Shown: positions 36,867 through 47,213, counted from the stretch's first letter. The stretch: DNA of 64,000 nucleotides from Klebsiella terrigena (GCF_006539725.1 NZ_BJNO01000013.1:1-64000); one strand, 5' to 3'. Program-made: numbers and translations. Notes: generated from the letters alone by a model not told the origin.

Positions 36867-38123
36867 ATGACATTTTCACTTTTCGGCGACAAATTCACCC
36901 GCCATTCGGGCATTACCCGTTTGATGGAAGACCTTAATGACGGCCTGCGTACGCCGGGTGCAATCATGCTGGGTGGCGGTAATCCCGCGCAAATCCCGGA
37001 AATGAATGACTACTTCAAGGACCTGCTTGCCGACATGCTGGCTAACGGTAAAGCCCTTGATGCGCTTTGTAATTACGACGGTCCGCAGGGCAAAAGCGAA
37101 CTGCTAAGCCTGCTGGCGCAGATGCTGCGTGATGAACTCGGCTGGGAGATTGAACCACAGAATATTGCACTGACAAACGGCAGTCAGAGTGCATTTTTCT
37201 ACTTATTTAACCTCTTTGCCGGACGCCGTGCTGATGGCACCACCCGTAAGGTGCTGTTCCCGCTGACGCCGGAATATATCGGCTACGCCGATTCGGGTCT
37301 CGAAGAGGATCTGTTCGTCGCCACCCGCCCGAATATCGAACTGCTGCCGGAAGGCCAGTTTAAATATCATGTGGATTTTGAGCATCTGCAGGTGACGGAA
37401 GAGACGGGGATGATTTGCGTCTCCCGCCCGACTAACCCTACCGGCAACGTGATTACCGACGAAGAGCTGATCAAGCTGGATGCGCTGGCCAATCAGCACG
37501 GCGTGCCGCTGGTCATTGATAACGCCTACGGCGTTCCCTTCCCGGGGATTATTTTCAGCGACGCCAGGCCGCTATGGAACCCCAATATCGTGCTGTGCAT
37601 GAGCCTCTCCAAGCTCGGTCTGCCGGGCAGCCGCTGCGGGATTATCATCGCCAACGAGAAGATCGTTACCGCCATCAGTAATATGAACGGCATTATCAGC
37701 CTTGCTCCGGGCGGCATGGGCCCGGCGATGATGTGCGAAATGATTAAGCGCAACGATCTGCTGCGCCTGTCGGAGTCGGTAATTAAGCCGTTCTATTACC
37801 AGCGGGTTCAGGAAACCATCGCCATTATTCGCCGCTATCTGCCGGCGGAGCGCTGCCTGATCCATAAGCCGGAAGGCGCCATTTTCCTCTGGCTGTGGTT
37901 TAAGGATCTGCCGATTTCCACCGAGCTGCTCTATCAGCGCCTGAAAAAGCGCGGCGTGCTGATGGTGCCGGGCGACTACTTCTTCCCGGGCCTTGATAAG
38001 CCCTGGCCGCACACCCACCAGTGCATGCGGATGAACTACGTGCCGGACCCGCAGAAAATTGAAGCAGGCGTGAAAATTCTCGCCGAAGAAGTTGAACGCG
38101 CGTGGGGCGAACAGGACGCGTAA
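36867..38123 (+). CDS. avtA: Valine-pyruvate aminotransferase (transaminase C)
   Basis: PLP-dependent class I aminotransferase of 418 aa that makes valine from 2-ketoisovalerate using alanine or 2-aminobutyrate. The Schiff-base lysine lies in SLSKLGLPGSR (Lys249), and the PLP-binding Asn/Asp/Tyr appear in SRPTNPTGN and VIDNAYG. Near-identical to E. coli AvtA as remembered. Confidence 0.97.
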   Translation: MTFSLFGDKFTRHSGITRLMEDLNDGLRTPGAIMLGGGNPAQIPEMNDYFKDLLADMLANGKALDALCNYDGPQGKSELLSLLAQMLRDELGWEIEPQNIALTNGSQSAFFYLFNLFAGRRADGTTRKVLFPLTPEYIGYADSGLEEDLFVATRPNIELLPEGQFKYHVDFEHLQVTEETGMICVSRPTNPTGNVITDEELIKLDALANQHGVPLVIDNAYGVPFPGIIFSDARPLWNPNIVLCMSLSKLGLPGSRCGIIIANEKIVTAISNMNGIISLAPGGMGPAMMCEMIKRNDLLRLSESVIKPFYYQRVQETIAIIRRYLPAERCLIHKPEGAIFLWLWFKDLPISTELLYQRLKKRGVLMVPGDYFFPGLDKPWPHTHQCMRMNYVPDPQKIEAGVKILAEEVERAWGEQDA

Positions 38124-38141
38124 TCGCGCGCTGTCGTCCCG

Positions 38142-38630
38142 CTACATCGCCAGCGCCGTCAGCCGACGGCGCCCGGCGCTTAATCTCTCCAGCTCCTCCG
38201 CCGTCATGCAGCGCAGCGCCTGGGTCGGACAGGCCGCCACGCAGGCCGGGCCGTCCTCGCTATGGCTGCACAAATCGCACTTCAGCGCCTGCACGCCATC
38301 GTCGGTCATCATGACGGTCATCGCGCCGTACGGACAGGCCACCATGCAGCTTTTGCAGCCAATACAGCGCCGCTGATCTACCCGCCACACCGCGTTTTCC
38401 CGCCGGATCGCGCCCTGCGGACAAACGTTGGCGCAGGGCGCATCTTCGCACTGTCGGCACAGCGTCGCCGTGGAGAGCTCACCGCTCTTTACCACCCGAA
38501 TGCGTGGCGCAAACTGCGTTGCAGAAACGGTCGAACAGCTTCGGTCGTGCTGATGGGAGACCACGCAGGCCACTTCGCAGGTACGGCAGCCGATGCATTT
38601 GGCCGAATCCGCAGTGATAAAACGGTTCAT
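38142..38630 (-). CDS. ysaA: YsaA, four-cluster ferredoxin-like electron carrier
   Basis: Protein of 162 aa with sixteen cysteines in four [4Fe-4S] sets: KCIGCRTCEVAC, LCRQCEDAPCANVCP, RCIGCKSCMVACP and KCDLCSHSEDGPACVAACP. This is the HycB/HydN/DmsB type of electron-transfer subunit. No partner oxidoreductase is adjacent. It converges on avtA with an 18-bp gap. Confidence 0.92.
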   Translation of the reverse strand: MNRFITADSAKCIGCRTCEVACVVSHQHDRSCSTVSATQFAPRIRVVKSGELSTATLCRQCEDAPCANVCPQGAIRRENAVWRVDQRRCIGCKSCMVACPYGAMTVMMTDDGVQALKCDLCSHSEDGPACVAACPTQALRCMTAEELERLSAGRRRLTALAM

Positions 38631-38750
38631 TTTCCACCCCGCATAACGTTGATTACCGTCAGAGTGCCAGAAAATGAGCCACCTTCGCTTTGATCCCGGC
38701 GGGGATTGTTGCCAGATCTGTCATCTGCCTAACGACATCCGGCTTTTTGC

Positions 38751-39080
38751 CTACACGCGCAAGGTAAATCCCAGCTCGTCGTACATCGCAGGTAGCCCCG
38801 TAATGGTGTTGCGCGTCAGCGGCGGCATATGCTGGCCGATATAGGCGCGGGTACGCAGCATCCCGGTCGTCGGTTCCAGCTTATAAATCAGAATGGCGTG
38901 ATCGTCCTCGCGACTGGAGAAGTTGATGGTTTCCCCGGTAGAGAGGTTTAGCGCTTCAAGATGCGGCGCAGCCACGTGGATAATATTCAGCGAGGTCAGG
39001 GCTTTTTGCCCAACGGCGATAAATTTGGTGATTAAGCGGTAACTCCCGGCGGCGGGCGCGGCACGCGCCTCCTCCGGGAA
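38751..39080 (-). pseudogene. plaR: Remnant of IclR-type regulator plaR (yiaJ)
   Basis: Minus-strand translation gives SYRLITKFIAVGQKALTSLN, then IIHVAAPHLEALNLSTGET, INFSSREDDHAILIYKLEP and TTGMLRTRAYIGQHMP, which match E. coli YiaJ from memory. The DNA-binding domain is gone. Two internal deletions follow: HMP joins directly to PLTRNTITGLPAMYDEL, and that joins to the last residues (GFTLRV). Both junctions keep frame and fall at short repeats (PL, EL). The fragment abuts the selB stop, so the yiaK-S/aldB block found here in E. coli has been deleted. Upstream in-frame stop TAA at 39081-39083. Confidence 0.88.
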
Positions 39081-39094
39081 TTAGCCGGTGACGC

Positions 39095-40933
39095 TCAAAG
39101 AAACAGCGCCTTATCGCGCAGAATATGATCGTTTCCGCGCCGGCGGGTGAAGCCAATGCGGTCAAAATACTCGAGAATTTGGATCGCCAGCTTTCTGCCG
39201 ACGTTCAGCTTATCGCGGAAATCAGCGGCGCAGGTCGATCCCCTTTCGAGATCCAGCTCGCGGATCAGCCCGGCGAATTCAACAATCCGATCGTTACGGT
39301 AATAACGATCCTTAACGATCGCGGTAATCATGCCCTGCTGTGCCGCCTGGCGCAGCACCGCACGCATTAAGGACTCTTCAACGCCGCTCTCTTTTGCCAG
39401 ATCGCGTACCCACCAGGGCTCATCGGCAAACAGATCGACCACCCGGAGCCAGATGGCCTGCTGCTCATCGGTAAAGCCCGCCTTGTGCTCCGGCAGATGC
39501 AGCCAGCCGTGGTGGCTGTGGATAACCCCGCTTTCGCGCATCTGCTCAATCAGCAGCAGCACCAGCCCTTCGTCCTCCATCGGCAGGGCAATGCGCCGCA
39601 GGCGCTCGCGCCCCGTACCCGGCTCATCGCGATGCTGATCGTGATAGCGCGTCAGCGCGTCGATTAATTTGCTCTGCCAGCGCGCCGCCAGCGGGGCGCT
39701 GAGCAGGCTGCTGCCCGCCTGAAGATAGCCGGGCTGGCCCATCAGCGCGGCCAGACCGGTTTCGCTAAGCTGCCGGGCCCAGGCAAACTCGCCGAGACGC
39801 ACCGCATCACGCTGAAGATGCACCTCCAGCGCCAGGGCATCGTCGTCGGCGCTCGCCAGCGTATGCAGCCACTGCAGGTATTCCGGCTTACGCTTGCCGC
39901 GGCGCGGCGGATTGAGCGTCACCACTCTGGCGCCAGCCAGGGTGCTGCGGGCGGAGATATCGCGCAGCACCAGGCGATCGTTATCCGCCAGCCACAACGG
40001 GCTATCAAGCACCAGCTCGGCCAGCTCCCCCTCCAGCAGCGACACGCGGCCGGTAATATGCCGGGCGGCATGATGGATATGTAACGACTGCCACTGGGTG
40101 AGCGGCGCGTGGCGCTGCAGTTCGACAATCACCCGCTCGGACGGTTCGGGAGGCTGAACCGACAGCAGCCAGTCGCCGCGGTTTAGCGCCTCTTTTTGCG
40201 CATCGCCAACGATATTGAGCGCAATGCGCTGGCCGGCCCACGCCTGCTCGACCGGCTGGTTCTGCGCATGCAGACCGCGCACGCGCACGGGCTTATCGAC
40301 GCCGGTAAGCCACAGCGTGTCGCCGACCTTCACTTCGCCGCTGAGCGCCGTACCGGTGACCACCAGCCCCGCGCCCTTAACGGTAAAGGCGCGGTCGATC
40401 GCCAGGCGAAAGCGCTGATGCTGCGGATACCCGCGCTCAGAGAGCTGCAGCAGATGCTCACGCAGGGCGCTAATTCCGCGCCCGGACGGTACGGCGGTGA
40501 CAAACAGTGCGGCGGGCGTAAAACCAAACTCCGCCAGCACCGCTTCTGCGTCGGCGCGCACCTCGTCCACGCGCTGCGCCTCCACGCGATCGGCCTTGGT
40601 TAGCGCAACGGTCAACGACGGTTTTCCCGTCAGCTGCAGGATCGCCAGATGCTCGCGGGTCTGCGCCATCACGCCATCGTCACAGGCCACCACCAGCAGC
40701 GCGTGATCAATACCGCCCACCCCCGCCAGCATATTGGACAAAAACTTTTCGTGGCCCGGCACGTCGATAAAGCCCAGCACCCGGCCATCGGGCTGCGGCC
40801 AGTAGGCGTAGCCCAGATCGATAGTCATCCCGCGGGATTTCTCTTCCGGCAGGCGATCGGCATTCACGCCGGTAATCGCCTGCAGCAGCGTGGTTTTACC
40901 GTGGTCAACGTGTCCGGCGGTAGCAATAATCAT
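39095..40933 (-). CDS. selB: Selenocysteine-specific elongation factor SelB
   Basis: GTPase of 612 aa that delivers selenocysteyl-tRNA to UGA codons marked by a SECIS hairpin. The N-terminal EF-Tu-like part has [18 protein letters not shown] and TKAD nucleotide motifs; the C-terminal part is a series of winged-helix domains that bind SECIS RNA. Its ATG overlaps the selA stop (ATGA), the conserved selAB arrangement. Confidence 0.97.
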   Translation of the reverse strand: MIIATAGHVDHGKTTLLQAITGVNADRLPEEKSRGMTIDLGYAYWPQPDGRVLGFIDVPGHEKFLSNMLAGVGGIDHALLVVACDDGVMAQTREHLAILQLTGKPSLTVALTKADRVEAQRVDEVRADAEAVLAEFGFTPAALFVTAVPSGRGISALREHLLQLSERGYPQHQRFRLAIDRAFTVKGAGLVVTGTALSGEVKVGDTLWLTGVDKPVRVRGLHAQNQPVEQAWAGQRIALNIVGDAQKEALNRGDWLLSVQPPEPSERVIVELQRHAPLTQWQSLHIHHAARHITGRVSLLEGELAELVLDSPLWLADNDRLVLRDISARSTLAGARVVTLNPPRRGKRKPEYLQWLHTLASADDDALALEVHLQRDAVRLGEFAWARQLSETGLAALMGQPGYLQAGSSLLSAPLAARWQSKLIDALTRYHDQHRDEPGTGRERLRRIALPMEDEGLVLLLIEQMRESGVIHSHHGWLHLPEHKAGFTDEQQAIWLRVVDLFADEPWWVRDLAKESGVEESLMRAVLRQAAQQGMITAIVKDRYYRNDRIVEFAGLIRELDLERGSTCAADFRDKLNVGRKLAIQILEYFDRIGFTRRRGNDHILRDKALFL

Positions 40934-42318
40934 GGTAATAACATCTCCATAAACCTCGATTCATCTTCAAGGCAGCGCAAATCCAGCCACAGGCGGCCAT
41001 CGCTAACTCGCCCAATCACCGGCACCGCCAGCGTCCGCCAGCGGGCTGCCAGCGCCTCCAGCCGGCTACCCCGGCCATCGCGCGGGGTGAAGGTCAGCGC
41101 CGCGCCGGGCAAGCGATCCACCGGCAGCGAGCCGCTGCCGATTTGTGACAGGCAGGGCTCTATCCGCACCTCAAAGTCAGCGTAGTGCGCGGCAAGCCGC
41201 GGCTGCAGGCGCTCCGCCTGAGCGTGGATGGCTTCGGCGGTGCGGGTCAGCAGGCGCAGCGTGGGCAGGCGCTCGGCAAGGGTTTCCGGATGCAGGTAGA
41301 GGCGCAGGGTGGCCTCCAGCGCCGCAAGAGTCATTTTATCGGCGCGCAGCGCGCGCTTGAGCGGGTGCTGCTGCAGGCGGGCAATCATCGCCTTTTCACC
41401 GACGATAATCCCCGCCTGCGGGCCGCCCAGCAGCTTGTCGCCGGAGAAGCTCACCAGGCTGACCCCGGCGGCAATCATCTCCTGCGGCATTGGCTCCTTC
41501 GGCAGGCCGTACTCGCTCAGGTCCACCAGCGAACCGCTGCCCAGATCGACCACCAGCGGAATATCCAGCTCGCGTCCCACCGCCGCCAGCTCCGCCTCAT
41601 CCACGGTTTTAGTAAAGCCTTCAATGCTGTAGTTGCTGGTATGCACCTTCATCAGCAGGCCGGTATTCTCCCCCACGGCCTGGCGATAATCTTTCGCGTG
41701 GGTGCGGTTGGTGGTACCCACCTCGTGTAAAACGCAGCCCGCCTGACGCATCACGTCAGGAATGCGAAACGCGCCGCCAATCTCCACCAGCTCGCCGCGC
41801 GAGAGAACGACCTCTTTGCCGCCGGCCGTTGCTGCCAGCATCAGCAGCACCGCCGCCGCGTTGTTATTGACGATGCAGGCATCTTCCGCGCCGGTCAGGC
41901 GGCACAGCAGATCCGCCAGCGCGCGGTCGCGGTGGCCGCGTCCGCCGTCGTCGAGGCTATATTCAAGAGTAACCGGCGCCCGCATCGCCTGCGTAACCGC
42001 CTCCACCGCGGCCTCGGCCTGAATCGCGCGGCCTAAATTGGTGTGCAGTACCGTTCCCGTCAGGTTGAAAACCGGGCGCAGCGCGCTTTCCGTCGTTTGC
42101 GCCAGCCGCCGTTCGGCCTCCCGCGCCCAGTCGCCGCACCAGTCGGGCAGCGCCTGGCTCAGGCGAATATGCTGCCGCGCCTGCTCCAGCATCTGGCGCA
42201 GGAGGGCGACAACCTGGGCATGGCCATATTGAGCCAGCACGGATGAAAAGGCGGGATCGCGGAGCAGACGGTCGGTGGCCGGAAGTTGGGTGTAAAGCGC
42301 ACGAGTATCGGTTGTCAT
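40930..42318 (-). CDS. selA: L-seryl-tRNA(Sec) selenium transferase
   Basis: PLP enzyme of 462 aa that converts seryl-tRNA(Sec) to selenocysteyl-tRNA(Sec) using selenophosphate. PLP lysine is Lys295 in [13 protein letters not shown], the E. coli position. The start at 42318 ([13 protein letters not shown]) is taken because it gives the E. coli length; the longer frame adds an unrelated 19 residues. Confidence 0.97.
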   Translation of the reverse strand: MTTDTRALYTQLPATDRLLRDPAFSSVLAQYGHAQVVALLRQMLEQARQHIRLSQALPDWCGDWAREAERRLAQTTESALRPVFNLTGTVLHTNLGRAIQAEAAVEAVTQAMRAPVTLEYSLDDGGRGHRDRALADLLCRLTGAEDACIVNNNAAAVLLMLAATAGGKEVVLSRGELVEIGGAFRIPDVMRQAGCVLHEVGTTNRTHAKDYRQAVGENTGLLMKVHTSNYSIEGFTKTVDEAELAAVGRELDIPLVVDLGSGSLVDLSEYGLPKEPMPQEMIAAGVSLVSFSGDKLLGGPQAGIIVGEKAMIARLQQHPLKRALRADKMTLAALEATLRLYLHPETLAERLPTLRLLTRTAEAIHAQAERLQPRLAAHYADFEVRIEPCLSQIGSGSLPVDRLPGAALTFTPRDGRGSRLEALAARWRTLAVPVIGRVSDGRLWLDLRCLEDESRFMEMLLP

Positions 42319-42349
42319 GAATGAGCCTGGCGATAGGTTATTTTCCCCC

Positions 42350-42362
42350 CTCCCGACGGGAG
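42350..42362. repeat. Small hairpin upstream of selA
   Basis: CTCCC-GAC-GGGAG within CCCCCCTCCCGACGGGAGAGGG. It looks like a shortened member of the CCCTCTCC/GGAGAGGG hairpin family also present at 47124 and 49818. Confidence 0.5.
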
Positions 42363-42424
42363 AGGGAGTCAACAATTGAGCGACGATTGTAACGCCTGCA
42401 CGCGCAAACTGTTACCTGCCTGGG

Positions 42425-43033
42425 TCAAGTCCTTGGCGGTTCCGTGCGGGCAAAGCTGGCGCGCTGAAAGAGCGCCTCAACCAGCGCAATCAGCCGAGGC
42501 CTCGTCGCGCACCAGCCCGGCGCCACGCGGCGGAAGTTAAGATAGGCGATAGCACAGGCCGCTGAGATCGACGCCAGGTTAATCTCATCGCCGCGCAGGG
42601 TGCCGTCGGCCGCGTACCCCTCCAGCGCATCCAGGCCGCGGGCCACCTTCTCGCGCTGGCGCAGCAGCTCCGTTTCCGACTGCTGCGCCGGCGGACGCGC
42701 CTTTTCTCGCACCAGCGCCTGCGCCGCCTCCATCACGCCGTCAGCCAGCGCCTCCAGCTGGCGTATTTTCAGCGCCGCCTTCGGATCGCTCGGCAGCATA
42801 TCCGGCATCACGCCGAGCAGTTCCAGATATTGCGCGATAATCGGCGAGTCGAACCAGCACTCACCGTCATCGGTGACCAGCGCCGGGACCTTGCCTAACG
42901 GATTATATTTTGCGACGCCGCTGGCCTCGCTGTAGGGAAATTCATTGACGAACTCGAAGGGAATATCTTTTTCCAGCAGTATGACGGAAATTTTGCGCAC
43001 AAAGGGACTGGTGTAGCTGCCGATCAGTTTCAT
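42425..43033 (-). CDS. yibF: Glutathione S-transferase YibF
   Basis: Cytoplasmic GST-like protein of 202 aa, equal to E. coli YibF. The N-terminal thioredoxin fold begins [22 protein letters not shown], with [22 protein letters not shown] forming the glutathione-binding cis-Pro/SxxI region. The C-terminal half is the helical domain. Start at 43033 has GGAGCAGGC before it; an upstream in-frame extension lacks support. Substrate unknown. Confidence 0.94.
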   Translation of the reverse strand: MKLIGSYTSPFVRKISVILLEKDIPFEFVNEFPYSEASGVAKYNPLGKVPALVTDDGECWFDSPIIAQYLELLGVMPDMLPSDPKAALKIRQLEALADGVMEAAQALVREKARPPAQQSETELLRQREKVARGLDALEGYAADGTLRGDEINLASISAACAIAYLNFRRVAPGWCATRPRLIALVEALFQRASFARTEPPRT

Positions 43034-43123
43034 TGCCTGCTCCTTTCGCCAACAAAAATCTAAGTATGGTTCAGGAGCAGGCAAATGGCAGGGAGACTTC
43101 GCGCCCGCCTGCCGGGACTCGCC

Positions 43124-44260
43124 TTAATGGTCCAGATAGAGATAGTGCATCCAGCTGGTCATACGCAGCAGGACTTTTCGCATCACCGAAACGTGGGTGA
43201 AATGGTCAGAGTAGACCGCAACCTGGGCAAAAATACCGTCCGGGAGCGCCTCGACGTCGGCATTCGGATCGAGCTCAATCGTTGCCAGAACGCCATCGGA
43301 GCCCGGCGTCATGGTCAGCGACTGCAGCGCGCCCTGCGCCTGATAGCTGCCGCCGGGCACCACCGGTAAAATAGCGGTCAGCTTGCCGTGAAAGACCTGC
43401 CCTGGCAGGGCGCTAAAGACCACCTCAGCGTCATCGCCGTTTTTCAGCCGCAGCAGCGAGTTTTGCCGGAACTGCGCCACGATCAGCCGCTTCTGTTCGG
43501 GGATAAACACCATCACCGGGCGCAGCGGTAGCGACGCCGCGTAGGTTCCGGGACGAATCAGCACCTGGGTGATGTAGCCGTTGCTCGGCGCGCGAACAAC
43601 GGTCTGATCGAGGTTATATTTTGCCTCGGTCAGCTGCGCCCGCAGGCTGACGACCTGCGACTGCTCTCCGCCAACCATACTGTCCAGCTGGCTTTGTATC
43701 TGCGCCTGTTCCGCCACCGAGCCTTTCACCATCGCATCCTGAGCGAGGTAGTTTTGGCGGGCGTTATCAATGTCGCTTTCAGAAAACGGATTCACCCGCG
43801 CCTGGCTGCCTTTCAGGTAGCGCTGATAGTCTTTGTAAAGCCGGTCACGTTCTGCGGAAACGCGAACGGTATTGGCCTGCGCCTCCGAGAGCTGCGCCTT
43901 GAGGTTGTTAATACCGTGCAGCGCGGTGACCAGATCGGCCTGCAGCCTGTCCACCCTTGCCTGATAGCGCACGGGGTCGATAGTGAAGAGCACCTCGCCT
44001 TTACTCACCCGCTGGTTCGCTTTATCCGTCACGCTGCTGACCACGCCGGTGACCTGGGGCGTAATAGGGATAGAGACAACCGCCTTCTGCGCGGTGAAAG
44101 TATAGGGATGGTTGTAGTTCATTAATAAGATTAGCGCACTAACAATAAATATACCGCCGAGCGCTGCGGTGGGTACCGTCCATTTATTTACCGGGATTTT
44201 AAATATTTTAAATATTGACCAGGCGAGCGCCACGTACGTCAAAATAATCAGCAGATCCAT
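43124..44260 (-). CDS. yibH: YibH, HlyD-family membrane fusion protein
   Basis: Periplasmic adaptor-like protein of 378 aa. One or two N-terminal transmembrane segments ([15 protein letters not shown] and [17 protein letters not shown]) precede a lipoyl half-motif ([20 protein letters not shown]), a helical hairpin (about 85-200) and the second lipoyl/beta-barrel half ([19 protein letters not shown]). This is the EmrA/AaeA-like plan. Two nt separate it from yibI upstream; no outer pump gene is adjacent. Confidence 0.93.
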   Translation of the reverse strand: MDLLIILTYVALAWSIFKIFKIPVNKWTVPTAALGGIFIVSALILLMNYNHPYTFTAQKAVVSIPITPQVTGVVSSVTDKANQRVSKGEVLFTIDPVRYQARVDRLQADLVTALHGINNLKAQLSEAQANTVRVSAERDRLYKDYQRYLKGSQARVNPFSESDIDNARQNYLAQDAMVKGSVAEQAQIQSQLDSMVGGEQSQVVSLRAQLTEAKYNLDQTVVRAPSNGYITQVLIRPGTYAASLPLRPVMVFIPEQKRLIVAQFRQNSLLRLKNGDDAEVVFSALPGQVFHGKLTAILPVVPGGSYQAQGALQSLTMTPGSDGVLATIELDPNADVEALPDGIFAQVAVYSDHFTHVSVMRKVLLRMTSWMHYLYLDH

Positions 44261-44262
44261 GG

Positions 44263-44625
44263 TTATTTCTCCGGGGATCGGGCGGAAGAGTGGCGTTCAG
44301 CGACTCTTTTCTCAAGGTCGGCAATACGCTGCTGGAGCTGCGCCAGGTCCTGTTCTTCTGTCGTTTCTGCAAGGCTTCCGTCCGGGCGATGCTGCATGCC
44401 CCAGCCGCGCTCGGGCCGATAGAGCGTGGCCCAGATCCACAGGAATGGCCAAATAACGTGGAGGGTAAAAAGGCTTACCCAGCCGGCGACGTGAATAGCA
44501 TCTGCATGTGGGTGGTTACGCTTCTTCGCGATCAGGTAAGGAATATCATGCAGGATGATAATTCCATAAAAGATGACCAGAAATACGAAGATCAGAACGC
44601 CCAGCGCAAAATAATTGAGAAACAT
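44263..44625 (-). CDS. yibI: YibI, DUF3302 inner-membrane protein
   Basis: Small membrane protein of 120 aa with two hydrophobic helices ([23 protein letters not shown] and [23 protein letters not shown]) and a charged, coiled-coil-prone C-terminus ([22 protein letters not shown]). Same place and order as E. coli yibI-yibH, with which it forms an operon. Partner of YibH by context. Confidence 0.92.
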   Translation of the reverse strand: MFLNYFALGVLIFVFLVIFYGIIILHDIPYLIAKKRNHPHADAIHVAGWVSLFTLHVIWPFLWIWATLYRPERGWGMQHRPDGSLAETTEEQDLAQLQQRIADLEKRVAERHSSARSPEK

Positions 44626-44838
44626 ATTTTCCTCGAATTTACGCTAATAAATTATATCAATGTGTAGACAGTCAAATAGAACCCTGACTGATGATTTGAT
44701 CATAATTCACGCATCTCATTTTTACCATATGGCGCAAAAAATCGATCGCCAGCGCGAGGCGGGTTGCCGTTACATTTCGACGGATGAAACGATGGCGAAT
44801 CTGTCTGAGATCACAGGCGCTAAAAACAAGTCACGATA

Positions 44839-45021
44839 TTTTGTGATTAACATCACATATAAACAATTATTCACAGATACAAAATTGCGATCTTTGTCAC
44901 ATTAAAGCGCATTTTCGGCACCAAATTATCCCTAAGCCGCTTTTTTGCACAGCCATTATGTGACGAATGTCACTATATACACCGCGCGATAGCCTATATT
45001 CACGTGACACAGATCACACAA
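44839..45021 (+). promoter_or_regulatory. mtlA promoter region with four CRP sites
   Basis: Four sites fit TGTGA-N6-TCACA: TGTGA-TTAACA-TCACA (44842-44857, perfect), TGCGA-TCTTTG-TCACA (44886-44901), TGTGA-CGAATG-TCACT (44959-44974) and CGTGA-CACAGA-TCACA (45003-45018). A weak fifth (TTTGA-TCATAA-TTCAC) starts at 44695. E. coli mtlA is likewise reported to carry five CRP sites. The 538-bp region 44626-45163 has no credible gene; in E. coli the 5' leader is also the target of the antisense sRNA MtlS, which I could not delimit here. Confidence 0.82.
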
Positions 45022-45163
45022 AGACCCGGTCACTGGACAGTTCTCCGATTCAGTGCCAGATTTCGCTTTATCAATCAGGGCCCGGCTTCCTCTGCCGCCA
45101 CATTAACAACAAGCCTCAGGCTTTTAGCCTACGCGATAAGCAAAACAGAAAAAGGGGTGTTTT

Positions 45164-47077
45164 ATGTCATCCGATATCAAGATCAAGGTGCAAAGCTTTG
45201 GTCGTTTCCTTAGCAATATGGTGATGCCAAATATCGGCGCGTTTATCGCGTGGGGTATCATCACCGCCCTATTCATTCCGACAGGATGGCTGCCAAGCGA
45301 AACGCTGGCGAAGCTGGTCGGCCCGATGATTACCTACCTGCTGCCGCTGCTGATCGGTTACACCGGCGGTAAGCTGATTGGCGGCGAGCGCGGCGGCGTG
45401 GTCGGCGCGATTACCACTATGGGCGTGATCGTCGGCGCGGATATGCCGATGTTCCTCGGCGCAATGATTGCCGGTCCGCTGGGCGGCTGGGCGATTAAGC
45501 ATTTTGACAGCTGGGTAGACGGTAAGATTAAGTCCGGCTTCGAGATGCTGGTGAACAACTTCTCCGCCGGCATCATCGGGATGATCCTGGCGATTCTGGC
45601 GTTTCTCGGCATTGGCCCTGCGGTTGAAGTCCTGTCCAAAATACTGGCGGCGGGCGTTAACTTCATGGTGGTGCACGACATGCTGCCGCTGGCGTCTATC
45701 TTCGTAGAACCGGCGAAAATCCTGTTCCTCAATAACGCCATCAACCACGGTATCTTCTCGCCGCTGGGCATTCAGCAGTCCCACGAGCTGGGCAAATCAA
45801 TCTTCTTCCTGATTGAAGCGAACCCGGGTCCGGGGATGGGCGTGCTGCTGGCGTACATGTTCTTTGGTCGCGGTAATGCCAAGCAGTCAGCAGGCGGCGC
45901 GGCAATCATCCACTTCCTCGGCGGTATTCACGAAATTTACTTCCCGTACGTGCTGATGAATCCGCGTCTGATCCTCGCCGTTATCCTCGGCGGTATGACC
46001 GGCGTGTTCACGCTGACTATCCTCAACGGCGGCCTGGTGTCTCCGGCTTCTCCGGGCTCCATCCTGGCGGTGCTGGCAATGACGCCGAAAGGTGCCTATT
46101 TTGCCAACATCGCGGCGATTGTTGCCGCTATGGCCGTCTCCTTCGTGGTCTCCGCCATTCTGCTGAAAACCAGCAAAGTGAAAGAAGAAGATGATATCGA
46201 TGCGGCCACCCGCCGTATGCAGGATATGAAGTCAGCTTCCAAAGGCGCGGCGACTCCGCTGGCCGCCGGCGATGTTGCTAACGACCTGAGCCACGTGCGC
46301 AAAATCATCGTTGCCTGCGACGCCGGTATGGGTTCCAGCGCCATGGGTGCAGGCGTGCTGCGTAAGAAAGTACAGGATGCGGGACTGGGCAATATCTCCG
46401 TCACCAACTGTGCGATTAACAACCTGCCGCCTGACGTTGACCTGGTGATTACCCACCGCGACCTGACCGAGCGCGCCATGCGCCAGGTACCGCAGGCTCA
46501 GCATATTTCGCTGACCAACTTCCTCGACAGCGGCCTGTACACCAGCCTGACCGAACGCCTGGTCGCGGCGCAGCGTCATACCGATAACGAAGAGAAGGTT
46601 CGCGGCAGCCTGCAGGACAGCTTTGACGCTGCCGATACTCACCTGTTCAGGCTCGGGGCGGAAAATATCTTCCTCGGTCGTCACGCGGCGACCAAAGAAG
46701 AAGCCATTCTCTTTGCCGGTGAGCAGCTGGTTAAAGGCGGCTACGTTGAACCGGAATACGTGCAGGCGATGCTGGATCGCGAAAAGCTGACCTCCACCTA
46801 TCTGGGTGAGTCCATCGCGGTACCGCACGGCACTATCGAAGCGAAAGATCGCGTTCTGAAAACCGGCGTGGTGTTCTGTCAGTACCCGCAGGGCGTGCGT
46901 TTTGGCGAAGAGGAAGATGACATTGCCCGTCTGGTCATCGGCATCGCCGCCCGCAACAACGAACACATCCAGGTCATCACCAGCCTGACCAACGCGCTGG
47001 ACGATGAGACGGTGATTGAGCGCCTGACGCACACCACCAGCGTAGAAGAAGTGCTGGCGCTGCTGAACAAAGCGTAG
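45164..47077 (+). CDS. mtlA: Mannitol-specific PTS enzyme IICBA
   Basis: Fused phosphotransferase permease (637 aa) that imports mannitol and releases mannitol 1-phosphate. The IIC membrane domain spans about 1-345 (GGIHEIYFPYVLMNP substrate loop). The IIB domain carries the phospho-Cys in VACDAGMGSS (Cys385). The IIA domain holds the phospho-His in AVPHGT (His555). AAAGGGGTG lies just upstream of the start. Confidence 0.98.
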   Translation: MSSDIKIKVQSFGRFLSNMVMPNIGAFIAWGIITALFIPTGWLPSETLAKLVGPMITYLLPLLIGYTGGKLIGGERGGVVGAITTMGVIVGADMPMFLGAMIAGPLGGWAIKHFDSWVDGKIKSGFEMLVNNFSAGIIGMILAILAFLGIGPAVEVLSKILAAGVNFMVVHDMLPLASIFVEPAKILFLNNAINHGIFSPLGIQQSHELGKSIFFLIEANPGPGMGVLLAYMFFGRGNAKQSAGGAAIIHFLGGIHEIYFPYVLMNPRLILAVILGGMTGVFTLTILNGGLVSPASPGSILAVLAMTPKGAYFANIAAIVAAMAVSFVVSAILLKTSKVKEEDDIDAATRRMQDMKSASKGAATPLAAGDVANDLSHVRKIIVACDAGMGSSAMGAGVLRKKVQDAGLGNISVTNCAINNLPPDVDLVITHRDLTERAMRQVPQAQHISLTNFLDSGLYTSLTERLVAAQRHTDNEEKVRGSLQDSFDAADTHLFRLGAENIFLGRHAATKEEAILFAGEQLVKGGYVEPEYVQAMLDREKLTSTYLGESIAVPHGTIEAKDRVLKTGVVFCQYPQGVRFGEEEDDIARLVIGIAARNNEHIQVITSLTNALDDETVIERLTHTTSVEEVLALLNKA

Positions 47078-47084
47078 CCCGTTG

Positions 47085-47183
47085 CCCGGACGCCGGCGTC
47101 CGGGATAACGAGAAAGAGACAAGCCTCTCTCCGCATGCGGAGAGAGGGTTAGGGTGAGGGAAAAGCCTCACCCCAGCCCTCTC
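47085..47183 (+). promoter_or_regulatory. Folded intergenic RNA between mtlA and mtlD
   Basis: Three inverted repeats occupy the 136-bp gap. CCCGGACGC/GCGTCCGGG is a perfect palindrome at 47085-47104. CCTCTCTCCGC/GCGGAGAGAGG is a perfect 24-bp palindrome at 47124-47147. The segment 47142-47159 pairs with 47166-47183 (16 of 18). The last two share bases 47142-47147, so they exclude each other. Related hairpins are scattered elsewhere, so this may be a repetitive element used to tune mtlA versus mtlD. Confidence 0.7.
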
Positions 47184-47213
47184 AGGTAAAAACATTAATT
47201 GAAGGTTAATACT

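Noticed and set aside
44660-45224. Small frames in the mtlA upstream region
   Set aside because: They overlap CRP sites and the mtlA leader; no family resemblance or ribosome site.
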